Numbered from the stretch's first letter, positions 51,117-59,919 are shown. The stretch: 64,000 bases of DNA from Blautia schinkii DSM 10518 (GCA_000702025.1 KL370851.1:202005-266004); one strand, 5' to 3'. Numbers and translations: made by a program. Notes: generated by a model not told the origin, from the sequence alone.

Positions 51117-52581
51117 TGACGAGCCGGCGGCAAGAAATCATATCGTAAATATTATAAAAAAGAAGTGCAGCAATTACGATGTGTGCGCTGTTGCGGAGGA
51201 TGGCAGGGATGCTCTGGAGAAACTGGGGGAGTGCGCCGCGGATGTGGTGATTACGGATGTGAAAATGCCAATCATGGATGGAATAGAACTTTCCGGAAAA
51301 ATAAAACAATTATATCCACAAATGCTGGTGATTGTGGTGAGCGGCTATCAGGAATTTGAGTATGCGAAAGGGGCACTTAAAAATGGAGTGATTGATTATC
51401 TTCTAAAACCGGTGCGTCCTATGACGCTTAAGGAAACTCTTGATAAAATGACCGAAAAGCTGGATATCCTCTATTGTAGTCAGAGAAATGAGGTCCTGGG
51501 CTGCCTGTGTAATGAGCGTGAGCTTCCAAAGCAGGTGGCAATGGAACAGCTTTTTCAGGAAGATGCGTATTATCTGGCTTTGCTCCATATCAATGCTCTC
51601 CATCATGGAAGAGGGGCAGGAAAGCAAATGGAATTACTCACTATGGAGGGAGAGCAGATTTATTGCTACGGTCGTAATGAGCGGGAATTGCTGTTAGTCT
51701 GCCCGAAAAAGCTTGTGTATGGAGGCACTTTTTCACAGGTGGTGGAAGCGCAGCTGGCAAGACTCGGGAATGTTCCGGGCAGAGAAGAGCGGTTCGGAGA
51801 AAATGGATTTTATACGGCTGTGTACAGCAGACAGACTTATTCCTGGAGGGAGTTTTCTTTGAAGATAAAGGAACTGTATCAGACACTGGAGCGTAATGTG
51901 CGGATTGGGGAAAATCAGTTACTTCTTTTGGAAAACACAGAGGCAGGGAGGAAACAGGAAAGCTATTTTGAACGTATGGAACAGATGGTCAAAGACTCCC
52001 AGAGAAGCAGGCTCCGGGCGCAGATTCGGGAATTGTTTTCTGTATGGGAGAGACAGCGTCAGACTCAAAAATGGGTGGAAAATCAATTGCATTATCTTCT
52101 GTGTCTTTTGTCTAAATATGGCCTTTTGGAGGGCAGCATTGAGGAGAATTCTATGGTGCTGGATGATGCTGTTGCGGATGCTTTTTCTATGAAGGAGCTG
52201 TGTGAGAGTGTACTTGCGATTTTGGATGCGGGGGCAGAAGAGGGACTCTATGGTGCCGGCATGGACAAGGAACTGCTGTTTAAAAAGATACAGAAGTTTA
52301 TGCTTTGTCACTTGTCTGAGGAACTTAGTGTACAGAGATTGTGCAGGGAGTTTGCAGTGTCACAGACCTCTCTTGGGAAGCTTTTCCGCACATATGCGGG
52401 CTGCTCCTTCAATACTTGTCTCACCAAAGTGAGGGTTGAAGAGGCAAAGAAGATACTTACTGAGGAGCCGGGAATATTTATCCGAGATGTGGCAGAGCGT
52501 ACAGGCTATAAGGACCAGTTTTATTTCAGCCGAATTTTCCGGGCGGTCACAGGCGTATGCCCCTCTGATTACCACGGATAA
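51094..52581 (+). CDS. YesN-type response regulator with AraC DNA-binding domain
   Basis: The 495-residue protein has an N-terminal receiver domain (YRVLVADDEPAARNHI; phospho-acceptor in VVITDVKMPIMDG, about residue 55; switch lysine in DYLLKPVRP). A middle region of about 270 residues without recognised motifs follows. The C-terminal pair of AraC helix-turn-helix motifs (about 395-495) has LSVQRLCREFAVSQTSLGKLF and DVAERTGYKDQFYFSRIF. It is the partner of the overlapping YesM-type kinase and probably controls the upstream binding-protein gene, whose promoter has a poor -35. The target is inferred from context. Confidence 0.92.
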   Translation: MYRVLVADDEPAARNHIVNIIKKKCSNYDVCAVAEDGRDALEKLGECAADVVITDVKMPIMDGIELSGKIKQLYPQMLVIVVSGYQEFEYAKGALKNGVIDYLLKPVRPMTLKETLDKMTEKLDILYCSQRNEVLGCLCNERELPKQVAMEQLFQEDAYYLALLHINALHHGRGAGKQMELLTMEGEQIYCYGRNERELLLVCPKKLVYGGTFSQVVEAQLARLGNVPGREERFGENGFYTAVYSRQTYSWREFSLKIKELYQTLERNVRIGENQLLLLENTEAGRKQESYFERMEQMVKDSQRSRLRAQIRELFSVWERQRQTQKWVENQLHYLLCLLSKYGLLEGSIEENSMVLDDAVADAFSMKELCESVLAILDAGAEEGLYGAGMDKELLFKKIQKFMLCHLSEELSVQRLCREFAVSQTSLGKLFRTYAGCSFNTCLTKVRVEEAKKILTEEPGIFIRDVAERTGYKDQFYFSRIFRAVTGVCPSDYHG

Positions 52582-52598
52582 GACATTACTTTTCTATA

Positions 52599-52627
52599 TT
52601 TACAACCCGTATTTTTTAGCTTATAAT
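52599..52627 (+). promoter_or_regulatory. Promoter of the MATE gene
   Basis: TTTACA (52599-52604) and TATAAT (52622-52627) are 17 bases apart, about 70 bases before the start. Confidence 0.75.
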
Positions 52628-52699
52628 GGACAATTGCCGGGTGTGTCCCGGAGGTGTGATTATGATTAGAAATTTATATGAGAGGGAGACGGAAGGGTA

Positions 52700-54085
52700 A
52701 TGATAAAGAAGGGACGGACGTTGGGAAAGCGGATGATGGGAAACCAGATTACGGAAGGAGTGATCTGGAAGCAGCTATTGTTGTTTTTCTTTCCAATTGT
52801 GTTTGGTACGTTTTTTCAGCAGATTTATAATACAGCGGACACCGTGGTTGTGGGACGGTTTGTGGGAAAGGAAGCGCTGGCTGCGGTGGGTGGCTCTGCA
52901 AGTCAGATTGTGAATCTGATCGTTGGCTTTTTTGTAGGTCTGGCTTCTGGCGCTACGGTGATCATATCCCAGTTCTATGGAGCTGAGGATGAAAAGAATT
53001 TAAAGAGGACCATGCAGACAGCTTTCGCCTTTTCCATAATCAGCAGTGTGGTCATTGGCATCGGTGGGATTGTGCTGGCAAAGCCTATGCTTGTGATGAT
53101 GAAAACGCCATCAGAGCTTATGGCGGACTCGGTTCTCTATTTACATATTTATTTTGCAGGTGTGCTTTTTAACCTTATTTACAACATGGGCTCAGGAATC
53201 CTCCGTGCAGTGGGTGATTCCAAGAGACCACTTTATGTGCTGATCATTACGTGTATCCTCAATATTATACTGGATGTGCTGCTGGTGGTGGCATTCCATA
53301 TGGGAGTGGCCGGCGTTGCGCTCGCTACGGTGATTTCCCAGGCAGTGAGCGCTGTGCTGGTCATGTGGATGCTGATAGACACCACAGAAATTTACCGTCT
53401 GCGTCCAAAGGAGATACGCTTATACAAGAAACCATTGGCGGCTGTGCTTCGTATCGGGGTTCCGGCGGGGATGGAGTCAGTGATGTACAATATCTCTAAT
53501 CTGCTCATCCAGATATTTATCAACGCGCTCGGGACGGACACAGTCGCCGCCTGGACGACCCTGGGCAAAATCGATGCTTTTTACTGGATGGTGATCAACG
53601 CATTTAGTATTGCCATCACCACCTTTGTGGGACAGAATTTCGGTGCGGGCAAATTCGGCCGGATGCGGAAGAGTGTGCGTGTGTGTATGCTGATGTCTCT
53701 GGCAAGTGCTATTGTTATCAGTGCGCTTCTGTTGATTACAGGCAAATATATCTTCCGGCTGTTTACTACAGATGCATCGGTGATCACCATTGGCATCCGT
53801 ATGCTGAACTTCCTGCTTCCTGCATACTCGATTTATGTTGTAATCGGTATTTTGTCAGGCGCTCTGCGCGGGGTGGGGAATGTATTGGTGCCTATGCTGC
53901 TCACCTGTGGCGGCGTGTGTCTGCTGCGTATTGTATGGCTGTTTACCGTGGTCCCCGCGCGTCCGGGCATCAACTCTATTATGGCCAGTTATCCCGTATC
54001 CTGGAGCATTACGGCGGTTCTGTTTATCCTATATTACTTCCGCAAGTTCCCTAAACGGGTAGAGGACATACAGGGGAAGAAATAA
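52700..54085 (+). CDS. MATE-family efflux transporter
   Basis: The 461-residue membrane protein has 12 hydrophobic segments in two halves. Typical MATE features are FFFPIVFGTFFQQIYNTADT in helix 1, VGRFVGKEALAAVGGSAS, and ISQFYGAED; the second half has GVPAGMESVMYNISNLL and TFVGQNFGAGKF. Such proteins export cationic drugs or metabolites with Na+ or H+ exchange; the substrate is unknown. The start has GGAAGGG close upstream. The stop lies only two bases from the convergent stop of the GH2 gene. Confidence 0.93.
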   Translation: MIKKGRTLGKRMMGNQITEGVIWKQLLLFFFPIVFGTFFQQIYNTADTVVVGRFVGKEALAAVGGSASQIVNLIVGFFVGLASGATVIISQFYGAEDEKNLKRTMQTAFAFSIISSVVIGIGGIVLAKPMLVMMKTPSELMADSVLYLHIYFAGVLFNLIYNMGSGILRAVGDSKRPLYVLIITCILNIILDVLLVVAFHMGVAGVALATVISQAVSAVLVMWMLIDTTEIYRLRPKEIRLYKKPLAAVLRIGVPAGMESVMYNISNLLIQIFINALGTDTVAAWTTLGKIDAFYWMVINAFSIAITTFVGQNFGAGKFGRMRKSVRVCMLMSLASAIVISALLLITGKYIFRLFTTDASVITIGIRMLNFLLPAYSIYVVIGILSGALRGVGNVLVPMLLTCGGVCLLRIVWLFTVVPARPGINSIMASYPVSWSITAVLFILYYFRKFPKRVEDIQGKK

Positions 54086-54087
54086 AG

Positions 54088-56040
54088 TCACAGACTATTT
54101 TTTAATTTTGCGTTCCATTTCTGGATGACCAGGGGATGAAACTTCATTTCCTTGCGGTCGTAGGTGAGAATGCCGTTTACCTCCTCCTCGATATCCGAGA
54201 GCTGTGTGTAAACAGTGGCAGAAATCCCCTCCCTGACTGTGGGGAAAATCACATCGTGCATCAGCCCTTCGTAGCCCTTTGTGAGCTCGTCACGGCTGTG
54301 GAAAATGCGGTAGCCGTAAACCTTAGGACAGGCGCTGTGTTCCGGTATACGGAAGGAATATCCGCCGAATTCGGATAGTGCCAGTACCCTCTTATCCTTA
54401 GGTACGCGGAGGGTGAAAAAGTAATAATGCAGGCTTTTGATATCTCCGCAATCCTGGTCAAACCAGCCGCTGGCGGAATCCACCAGTCTCTGAGGGTCCA
54501 GCGTATGAAGCAGGCGGGTAACTTTTTTAGTGGAAAACTGTCCCCAGCCTTCGTTGAATGGTACCCAGCATACAATAGACGGGTGGTTGTACAGGCAGCG
54601 AAGCATTTCTCTGGCTTCGTTCACGTATTCCTGGCGTCCGAGACGGCTCCGGCGGGAGAGGATGGTGCGGTGGATATCCTTCACATCCACATGCAGAAAA
54701 TGAAACAGTGTGGCCAGATAAGTGACAAACCAATGGTGGTAGGTGGTGCCGCCGTTGACCATATCCTGCCATACCAGCATGCCCAGACGGTCGCAGTGGA
54801 AGTACCATCTCTGAGGCTCAACCTTTGCGTGCTTACGAAGCATATTAAAGCCTAAGCTTTTCATTGTGCGGATATCATAGATCAGTGCGTCGTCTGTGGG
54901 CGCTGTATAAAGTCCGTCCGGCCAGTAGCCCTGGTCCAGCACTCCTGTCTGGAAATAAGGGCGGTTATTGAGAAACAGCCGTGGTGTGCCCTGGTGGTCG
55001 ATCTGTACATTGCATTTGCGAAGCGCAAAATAGGTATAGACCACATCCCTGCCGTAGGTAAGCTTAACGGGATAGAGCCAGGGTGTTTCCGGTGTCCATG
55101 CTTTGACTTGCGGGACAGGGATTGAGATTTCGTGGCGGGGCGATAGGCATGCTTCTGAAATGACTTCCGTACACACGCTTTCATTTACGCCCTCGGGACC
55201 TAAACGGATGGGGGCGTATATACGGCAGGACACCTGGAGTGCGTCGGTTGTAGTATATGTGCCGGATGTGGTATATGCGTCCCGTGCAGTATATGCGCCG
55301 GATAGGGTATCTGTGTCGGGTACACTATATGTGCCGGAACCGCCTGGATGCTTCTCTGTACGGCAGCCAGTATCGTCTGTGTGAGGAGCAATATCTCCGG
55401 AATCTTCTGTGCATATACGTATTTTAATAGTGGATGCATCGTAATCCGGGGTGATGCGAAGGCTCTTCATGTATTTTGCGGGTACAGCCTCCATCCACAC
55501 GGTCTGCCATAGTCCGCTCTGGGCTGTGTAGAACATTCCGCCGCTTTTGAGCTGCTGTTTGCCGCGGCTGTGGTAGGAGGTATCGCTGGCGTCACGTATT
55601 CCGATGAGAATACTGATGGGCTGGCGCTGGTGTACCAGAGAAGTGATATCCATAGAAAAGGGCAGATATCCGCCACTGTGGGAGCCTGCGCAGTGTCCGT
55701 CAATATACACGCAGCAAAACTGGTCTGCGGCACCGAAATGGAGCAGGAGCCGGTCTTCTGGCTGCATGAATCCTTCCGGCAGACTCATACGCCGGAAATA
55801 CCACAGGGTTTCGTCCGGTTTCAGTTGGCGGTTTACACCGGAGAGCTTTGCTTCCGGAGAAAAGGGCACACGTATTTTACCGGAGAATTTCCCGGGTCTT
55901 TTATCGCTTTTGGTGATGGTATAATTCCAAAAGCCGTTTAAATTTATCCAATTGTTTCTCACCATCAGGGGTCTGGGATATTCGTTAAGGGGAATATCCT
56001 CTGAGGCTTCTTTTGTCCAGGGAGTTTCTAAATGTTTCAT
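54088..56040 (-). CDS. Glycoside hydrolase family 2 enzyme
   Basis: The 650-residue cytoplasmic protein has the GH2 layout. A sugar-binding jelly roll comes first (about residues 10-180, with NNWINLNGFWNYTI and WYFRRM), then an Ig-like domain carrying a repetitive insert, then the TIM barrel. The acid/base glutamate is in WVPFNEGWGQF (about 420) and the nucleophile candidate in LALSEFGGYSF. Family members are beta-galactosidases, beta-glucuronidases or beta-mannosidases; which one is not clear. The ATG at 56040 is chosen because GGAAAGGA precedes it; an upstream in-frame ATG at 56151 overlaps the promoter. No signal peptide is seen. The insert is coded by an 18-base minisatellite at 55253-55342. 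Confidence 0.87.
   Translation of the reverse strand: MKHLETPWTKEASEDIPLNEYPRPLMVRNNWINLNGFWNYTITKSDKRPGKFSGKIRVPFSPEAKLSGVNRQLKPDETLWYFRRMSLPEGFMQPEDRLLLHFGAADQFCCVYIDGHCAGSHSGGYLPFSMDITSLVHQRQPISILIGIRDASDTSYHSRGKQQLKSGGMFYTAQSGLWQTVWMEAVPAKYMKSLRITPDYDASTIKIRICTEDSGDIAPHTDDTGCRTEKHPGGSGTYSVPDTDTLSGAYTARDAYTTSGTYTTTDALQVSCRIYAPIRLGPEGVNESVCTEVISEACLSPRHEISIPVPQVKAWTPETPWLYPVKLTYGRDVVYTYFALRKCNVQIDHQGTPRLFLNNRPYFQTGVLDQGYWPDGLYTAPTDDALIYDIRTMKSLGFNMLRKHAKVEPQRWYFHCDRLGMLVWQDMVNGGTTYHHWFVTYLATLFHFLHVDVKDIHRTILSRRSRLGRQEYVNEAREMLRCLYNHPSIVCWVPFNEGWGQFSTKKVTRLLHTLDPQRLVDSASGWFDQDCGDIKSLHYYFFTLRVPKDKRVLALSEFGGYSFRIPEHSACPKVYGYRIFHSRDELTKGYEGLMHDVIFPTVREGISATVYTQLSDIEEEVNGILTYDRKEMKFHPLVIQKWNAKLKNSL
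55253..55342 (-). repeat. 18-base tandem repeat inside the GH2 gene
   Basis: Five degenerate units of 18 bases, such as GTATATGTGCCGGATGTG, run head to tail and keep the frame. They encode Thr/Tyr/Ala-rich hexapeptides (GTYSVP, GAYTAR, DAYTTS, GTYTTT) in the Ig-like domain. Copy number may vary between strains. Confidence 0.8.
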
Positions 56041-56127
56041 AGGCTGTCCTTTCCGGCATGTTCTGCGGTATGTCGGCTTTACGCAAAGCGCCAAAGTCAT
56101 CGACAGTGCAGAGATGCTGAGTGTCAA

Positions 56128-56192
56128 TGGTACGTATCTTAGGTGTACCAACTATTTCTTTACATTATACACGCAATTCCAGGATAACTCAA
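56128..56192 (-). promoter_or_regulatory. GH2 promoter with palindromic operator candidate
   Basis: On the minus strand TTGAGT (56192-56187) and TATAAT (56169-56164) are 17 bases apart. Just downstream of the expected start, TGGTAC (56128-56133) and GTACCA (56145-56150) form an inverted repeat with 11 bases between, a possible repressor site. A ten-base tandem repeat (TGATTCGATG, about 56207-56226) lies further upstream. Confidence 0.65.
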
Positions 56193-56248
56193 AGAAAATA
56201 ACTCGATGATTCGATGTGATTCGATGTGAAATAGAAAAAGCGTGAATA

Positions 56249-56280
56249 GAAAAAGGACGCCGGTATGAGCGTCCTTTTTC
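56249..56280 (-). terminator. Terminator of the coo operon
   Basis: GAAAAAGGACGC (56249-56260) pairs perfectly with GCGTCCTTTTTC (56269-56280). On the minus strand it ends in a T-run, directly after the oxidoreductase gene. Confidence 0.9.
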
Positions 56281-56290
56281 CTGCAAAATG

Positions 56291-57511
56291 TTATGGATAC
56301 ATATATTGTCCCCGTTTGTCCACACCGTAGAAATCGGCGAAGGACAATTGAAAGACATCGGTAGTAAGCTGGGAAAGATTAATCTGGTTTTTGATCACAT
56401 ACTGATAAACACCGCTGTAATCAATGGGTCCCTGAAGGAGAATGCTGTCAAGTTTATTGTCGCGGATAATGGCTCGTTGATATGATTTCGAGTCATGACG
56501 GACAAGGACCGTATCGCCCTCTTGGGCCACGCCTCTTCCCAGGGAGAGGGTGGTGATGCCGTAGAAATTCATAGTGTTTTTCATGGCATAGCGGTCTGTG
56601 TATTCCATGGGGATGCCGCACATATTGTAGGCTGCGGTTTCGCCCTGCTTCATTGCGTTCGGCCAGATGCCGGAAATACCGGCGACATCGCCTGCTGCAT
56701 ATACATGATTGCAGCTCGTCATCAGATATTTATCTACTTCAATAAAGCGTTCTGCTTTAATCTTACTTCCCTGTACACATTCAATGGCCGGGCGTACACC
56801 TGCGGCCACTACCACCAGGTCGCAGTCGATGCGGGTGCCGTCGTCGAGGATTACGGCCTCTATGGAGCCGGAAGCATTAATTACAGTCTCGGATGCCTTG
56901 CGTCCCAGCAAAAACGTACAGCCGTGGGCCTCAAACTGTTCGCGGTAAGCGTTTCCTGCGGTTTCATCAAGCTGAAGGGGCAGGATGCGGTCGGCCATTT
57001 CCACTACGGTCACTTCCTTGCCCTGCTCTAAAAAGGCGTAGGCAGCGTCCATGCCCACCAGACCGGAGCCGACTACAAGGATCTTCTGTGCTTTGTCGGC
57101 CAGGGTGCGGATGTTTTGGGCATCGCATAAGTGGCGCAGTCCGAATACATTGTTTGCTTCGCGGAACTGTCCTACCGGAGGGATGAAGCTGTTTGCTCCG
57201 GTTGCGATCAGGAGCTTGTCATAGGCAAGCTGGAAATTATCGGTAAGAGTGAGGGTGCGCTCATCTGTGTCAATGGAGGTAACTGTGCTGTTGTTCATCC
57301 AGTAGATATTCTGGTCCTCAAAAAAATCTTCCGGAATGAAGGAGAGCGCAGCCTCATCTCTTTCGTGGCTTAAGTATTTGTGGAGCATACAGCGGGAGTG
57401 CACATGTTCATCTGTGGAAACCATGATGATGGCAGCGTCGGGCTGCAGTGCGCGGATGGTTTTGGCAGCCTGTATCCCTGCGGCTCCGGCTCCGATTATA
57501 ATATGTCTCAT
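56291..57511 (-). CDS. NAD(P)/FAD-dependent oxidoreductase of the CODH cluster
   Basis: The 406-residue flavoprotein has the FAD-binding GAGAAG (about residues 6-11) and LLIATGANSFIPP. The NAD(P) site is VVGSGLVGMDAAYAFLEQG (about 147-165), and VYAAGDVAG (about 270) is the second FAD motif. It resembles NADH-oxidase/nitrite-reductase-type proteins found next to cooS-cooF in other Firmicutes, where they are thought to link ferredoxin-like CooF to NAD(P). The ATG at 57511 has GGAGGTG upstream and overlaps a TGA of the cooF reading frame that lies beyond cooF's present stop, as expected for translational coupling in the ancestral gene. It is last in a three-gene operon and is followed by a strong terminator. 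Confidence 0.87.
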   Translation of the reverse strand: MRHIIIGAGAAGIQAAKTIRALQPDAAIIMVSTDEHVHSRCMLHKYLSHERDEAALSFIPEDFFEDQNIYWMNNSTVTSIDTDERTLTLTDNFQLAYDKLLIATGANSFIPPVGQFREANNVFGLRHLCDAQNIRTLADKAQKILVVGSGLVGMDAAYAFLEQGKEVTVVEMADRILPLQLDETAGNAYREQFEAHGCTFLLGRKASETVINASGSIEAVILDDGTRIDCDLVVVAAGVRPAIECVQGSKIKAERFIEVDKYLMTSCNHVYAAGDVAGISGIWPNAMKQGETAAYNMCGIPMEYTDRYAMKNTMNFYGITTLSLGRGVAQEGDTVLVRHDSKSYQRAIIRDNKLDSILLQGPIDYSGVYQYVIKNQINLSQLTTDVFQLSFADFYGVDKRGQYMYP

Positions 57512-57537
57512 CCTTCCACCTCCTCTACATAGATGGC

Positions 57538-57960
57538 CTACTTGGGACAGGCTCTCACACAACTGGGCCCTTCGGGGTCATGCTGACAGAAGTCGCATTT
57601 GATGACCTTGGTCCTGGTGGCTGTGTCGGGTTTTAATACACCGTACGGGCAGTTCATCACGCACATAAAGCAGGAACCGCATTTATTCTCATCATAGAGT
57701 ACGTGTCCGCTTTCCGGGTCTTTCGAAAGAGCGCCGCTCATGCAGGAGAGGACACATTCCGGCTGGTCACAGTGCCGGCAGAAGATGGGCTTATAGTTGC
57801 CGTCCGCGGTAATCACGATGTGGTTTCTGGATTCGTTTCGGATATCCATAAGATTCAGATCGTATACTGTGCCGGTGTCTGCGCGGTGAGCCTGCATACA
57901 GGCTACCGTACAGTTTTTACAGCCGTCACATTTGGCAGCATCAATGAAGATTCGTTTCAT
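57538..57960 (-). CDS. cooF: CooF-like 4Fe-4S ferredoxin protein, C-terminal tail cut by a TAG
   Basis: The 140-residue protein contains four ferredoxin-type cysteine groups: CDGCKNCTVAC (about residues 11-21), CRHCDQPECVLSC, CGSCFMCVMNC and CDFCQHDPEGPSCVRAC. It would carry electrons between the CODH-like enzyme and the flavoprotein. The start has GGAGGTG upstream, 11 bases after cooS. The frame stops at TAG just after ACPK, but the same frame continues AIYVEEVEG to a TGA that overlaps the next ATG. All cluster cysteines lie before the TAG, so the protein is probably still active. The TAG looks like a recent nonsense change that uncouples the downstream gene slightly. Confidence 0.87.
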   Translation of the reverse strand: MKRIFIDAAKCDGCKNCTVACMQAHRADTGTVYDLNLMDIRNESRNHIVITADGNYKPIFCRHCDQPECVLSCMSGALSKDPESGHVLYDENKCGSCFMCVMNCPYGVLKPDTATRTKVIKCDFCQHDPEGPSCVRACPK

Positions 57961-57971
57961 ATGACCACCTC

Positions 57972-59858
57972 CTAAATTTGTAATCCGCTGCGTTTGTCTA
58001 AGATAATCTGCTCCAGAATATCGGCGGATTCTTTTGCGTCAGGATTGATGATCACCTGACCTCCGGTGAGGGATTTCATATCTTCGGTCAATACCTTTAC
58101 AGCAGCAGGGCTTCCTGTCACGAACGGCGGCAGGCCTAAGTGGAGCGGAAGGCCAAGGGCAAGTCCGAAGCAGCCGTCTGCCAATGCCTGCTCCTCCAGC
58201 CACTGAGCCGCGGAGAGTACAAGGGGAAGCTGCGGTAAGTCTACGCCTAATGTCTCTGCGATTTCAGTTGCCACGATTTCCAGGCGTCCGATTGCCAGAC
58301 AAGGGCCGAAGTTTAATACAGGCGGAATACCAAGCTTTTCGCACACAGCACGGAGCTTTGGTCCTGCGTATTTGGCAGCATCCGGGGTCATGAGACCGCA
58401 GTTTTCGATACCGCCTGAGGAGCAGCCTGCTGTGAGTACGATGATATCACGGGAAATCAATTCCTTTGTGAGCTCTACGGTAAGGACATCATGGCCGCCT
58501 GCGGTTAAGTTGGAGCATCCCACAACTCCGGCAATACCTTTGATGTCGCCGGATACGATCAGGTCAATGAGAGGCTTCCAGCTTCCGCCTAAGAAATCTT
58601 TCAGGGAACCTTCGCTCACTCCGGTGAGGGTGTTGTCGTTTCCGTGGTCTTCCATAAGGTTTAATGGTACATTGCCGCGGCGTTCCTTGTATGCGTCCAC
58701 GATTTTATCGATAATAAGCCAGCTCTGATCCTCGCGCTCATCAAAGTTAAAGGGAAGAAGCTCGGCGTTTGCTTTTTTCGCTACATCATCCAGGCAGATC
58801 TGTTTGATCTTCAGCTCGTCACAGATTGGCTCAATGCCCGGGAGGGTACAGTTGAACTCGGAGAGTACAGCATCGATAGCTCCTGTGGCAAGGATGGCTT
58901 CACTTGTATAGTTGTTGCCTGCGTGTCCATCAAATACTTCGGTGTAATGTGCACCGCGAAGCTGTAGATCCTGACCTACACAGGTACAGCCTACCAGCTT
59001 GAAGCCTTTGGCACCTGCGGCCTGGGCTTTTTTCACTGCTTCCGGAGAGATAAGCTTATCCTGCAGATCCACAAAGATGGTGTGCTGGTGTCCGGTGATC
59101 ATGATATTTATGTAATCCGGGTCAATGACGCGCATACCTACAGGCGCCTGACGAAGCTTCGGCTGGCCGAGTAAAACGTCATTTAAAAGATTGGTGAGGG
59201 TAAGGCCGTATACACCGGTAGAGATACCAAGCTTCAAGCAGTCTGTGAGCATATCCACAGGGTCGGAGTTTAAATTGGTGGAGCATTTTACCACGCCCTT
59301 GAATACCTCGGATTTTGCGCCGCCCGGCATGATGTTCAGCTCTTTCCAGCGTTTTACGCGGGGAGCGTAGGCAATTTTTTCTACTAATTCGGCTTTTACG
59401 TATTCCGGCTTGTAAAGGTCGGCCAGTACGGCGTCGGCGACTTTTTCTGCCTTTACGTAATCGTCGGATTCTTCAATGCCGAAAATCTCTGCAAGGTGGT
59501 TGAGAGATTCCATGCCTTTTAATTCCCCTTTGGTCTGAGCGGTTTTTTTCAGATTCAGGGCGGTGTTCTCAACAATGTGGATATAGCAGCCGCTGCCTGA
59601 CGCTACTGCGCGGAGAAAGTTTCTGGCTACGATGGTGTCTGCATTGGCTCCGCAGATTCCTCTTGGTGAGCTGGGAGTGATACGGCACGGGCCGTTGGCG
59701 CAGAGACGGCAACAGACGCCTTGTAAGCCGAAGCCGCATTTTGTCTTTTGGGTGTCCACACGGTGGTGGGACGTTTCCATAGGAAGAGAGCGGATAAAGC
59801 CCTCCAGTGGTTTATCGGCACTTTTGCAGGTGTTGCATCCATAACACTGATGGTTCAT
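57972..59858 (-). CDS. cooS: CooS-like carbon monoxide dehydrogenase catalytic subunit, divergent active site
   Basis: The 628-residue protein has the D- and B-cluster motif KCGFGLQGVCCRLCANGPCR (about residues 41-60) and GICGANADTIVAR. C-cluster ligands can be matched in ITGHQHT (His), CTCVGQDL, SEFNCTLPG, GVVGCSNL, TAGCSSGG and NFGPCLAIGR. Two features differ from characterised enzymes: Gln557 in AAQWLEEQALADG stands where the catalytic lysine is expected, and the His-rich relay after the B cluster is replaced by CYIHIVENTALNL. The N terminus has an extra CYGCNTC. The ATG at 59858 has AAGGAGGAA upstream. The gene heads the operon with cooF and the flavoprotein; no acetyl-CoA synthase or nickel-insertion gene is in the window. 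CO oxidation is therefore not certain. Confidence 0.85.
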   Translation of the reverse strand: MNHQCYGCNTCKSADKPLEGFIRSLPMETSHHRVDTQKTKCGFGLQGVCCRLCANGPCRITPSSPRGICGANADTIVARNFLRAVASGSGCYIHIVENTALNLKKTAQTKGELKGMESLNHLAEIFGIEESDDYVKAEKVADAVLADLYKPEYVKAELVEKIAYAPRVKRWKELNIMPGGAKSEVFKGVVKCSTNLNSDPVDMLTDCLKLGISTGVYGLTLTNLLNDVLLGQPKLRQAPVGMRVIDPDYINIMITGHQHTIFVDLQDKLISPEAVKKAQAAGAKGFKLVGCTCVGQDLQLRGAHYTEVFDGHAGNNYTSEAILATGAIDAVLSEFNCTLPGIEPICDELKIKQICLDDVAKKANAELLPFNFDEREDQSWLIIDKIVDAYKERRGNVPLNLMEDHGNDNTLTGVSEGSLKDFLGGSWKPLIDLIVSGDIKGIAGVVGCSNLTAGGHDVLTVELTKELISRDIIVLTAGCSSGGIENCGLMTPDAAKYAGPKLRAVCEKLGIPPVLNFGPCLAIGRLEIVATEIAETLGVDLPQLPLVLSAAQWLEEQALADGCFGLALGLPLHLGLPPFVTGSPAAVKVLTEDMKSLTGGQVIINPDAKESADILEQIILDKRSGLQI

Positions 59859-59919
59859 AGGTAAGGTTCCTCCTTGATATGTTAGATTCATGATTTTTGT
59901 GTTTTTTTTAAAATTAGGG

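Noticed and set aside
28778..57570. TAG recoding (for example as glutamine or pyrrolysine), suggested by in-frame TAG in the DUF3990-like remnant and in cooF
   Set aside because: Many intact genes here end in TAG (pyk, coaE, the ACT protein, cooS, tmcAL), so TAG is a normal stop; the two cases are better read as nonsense changes.
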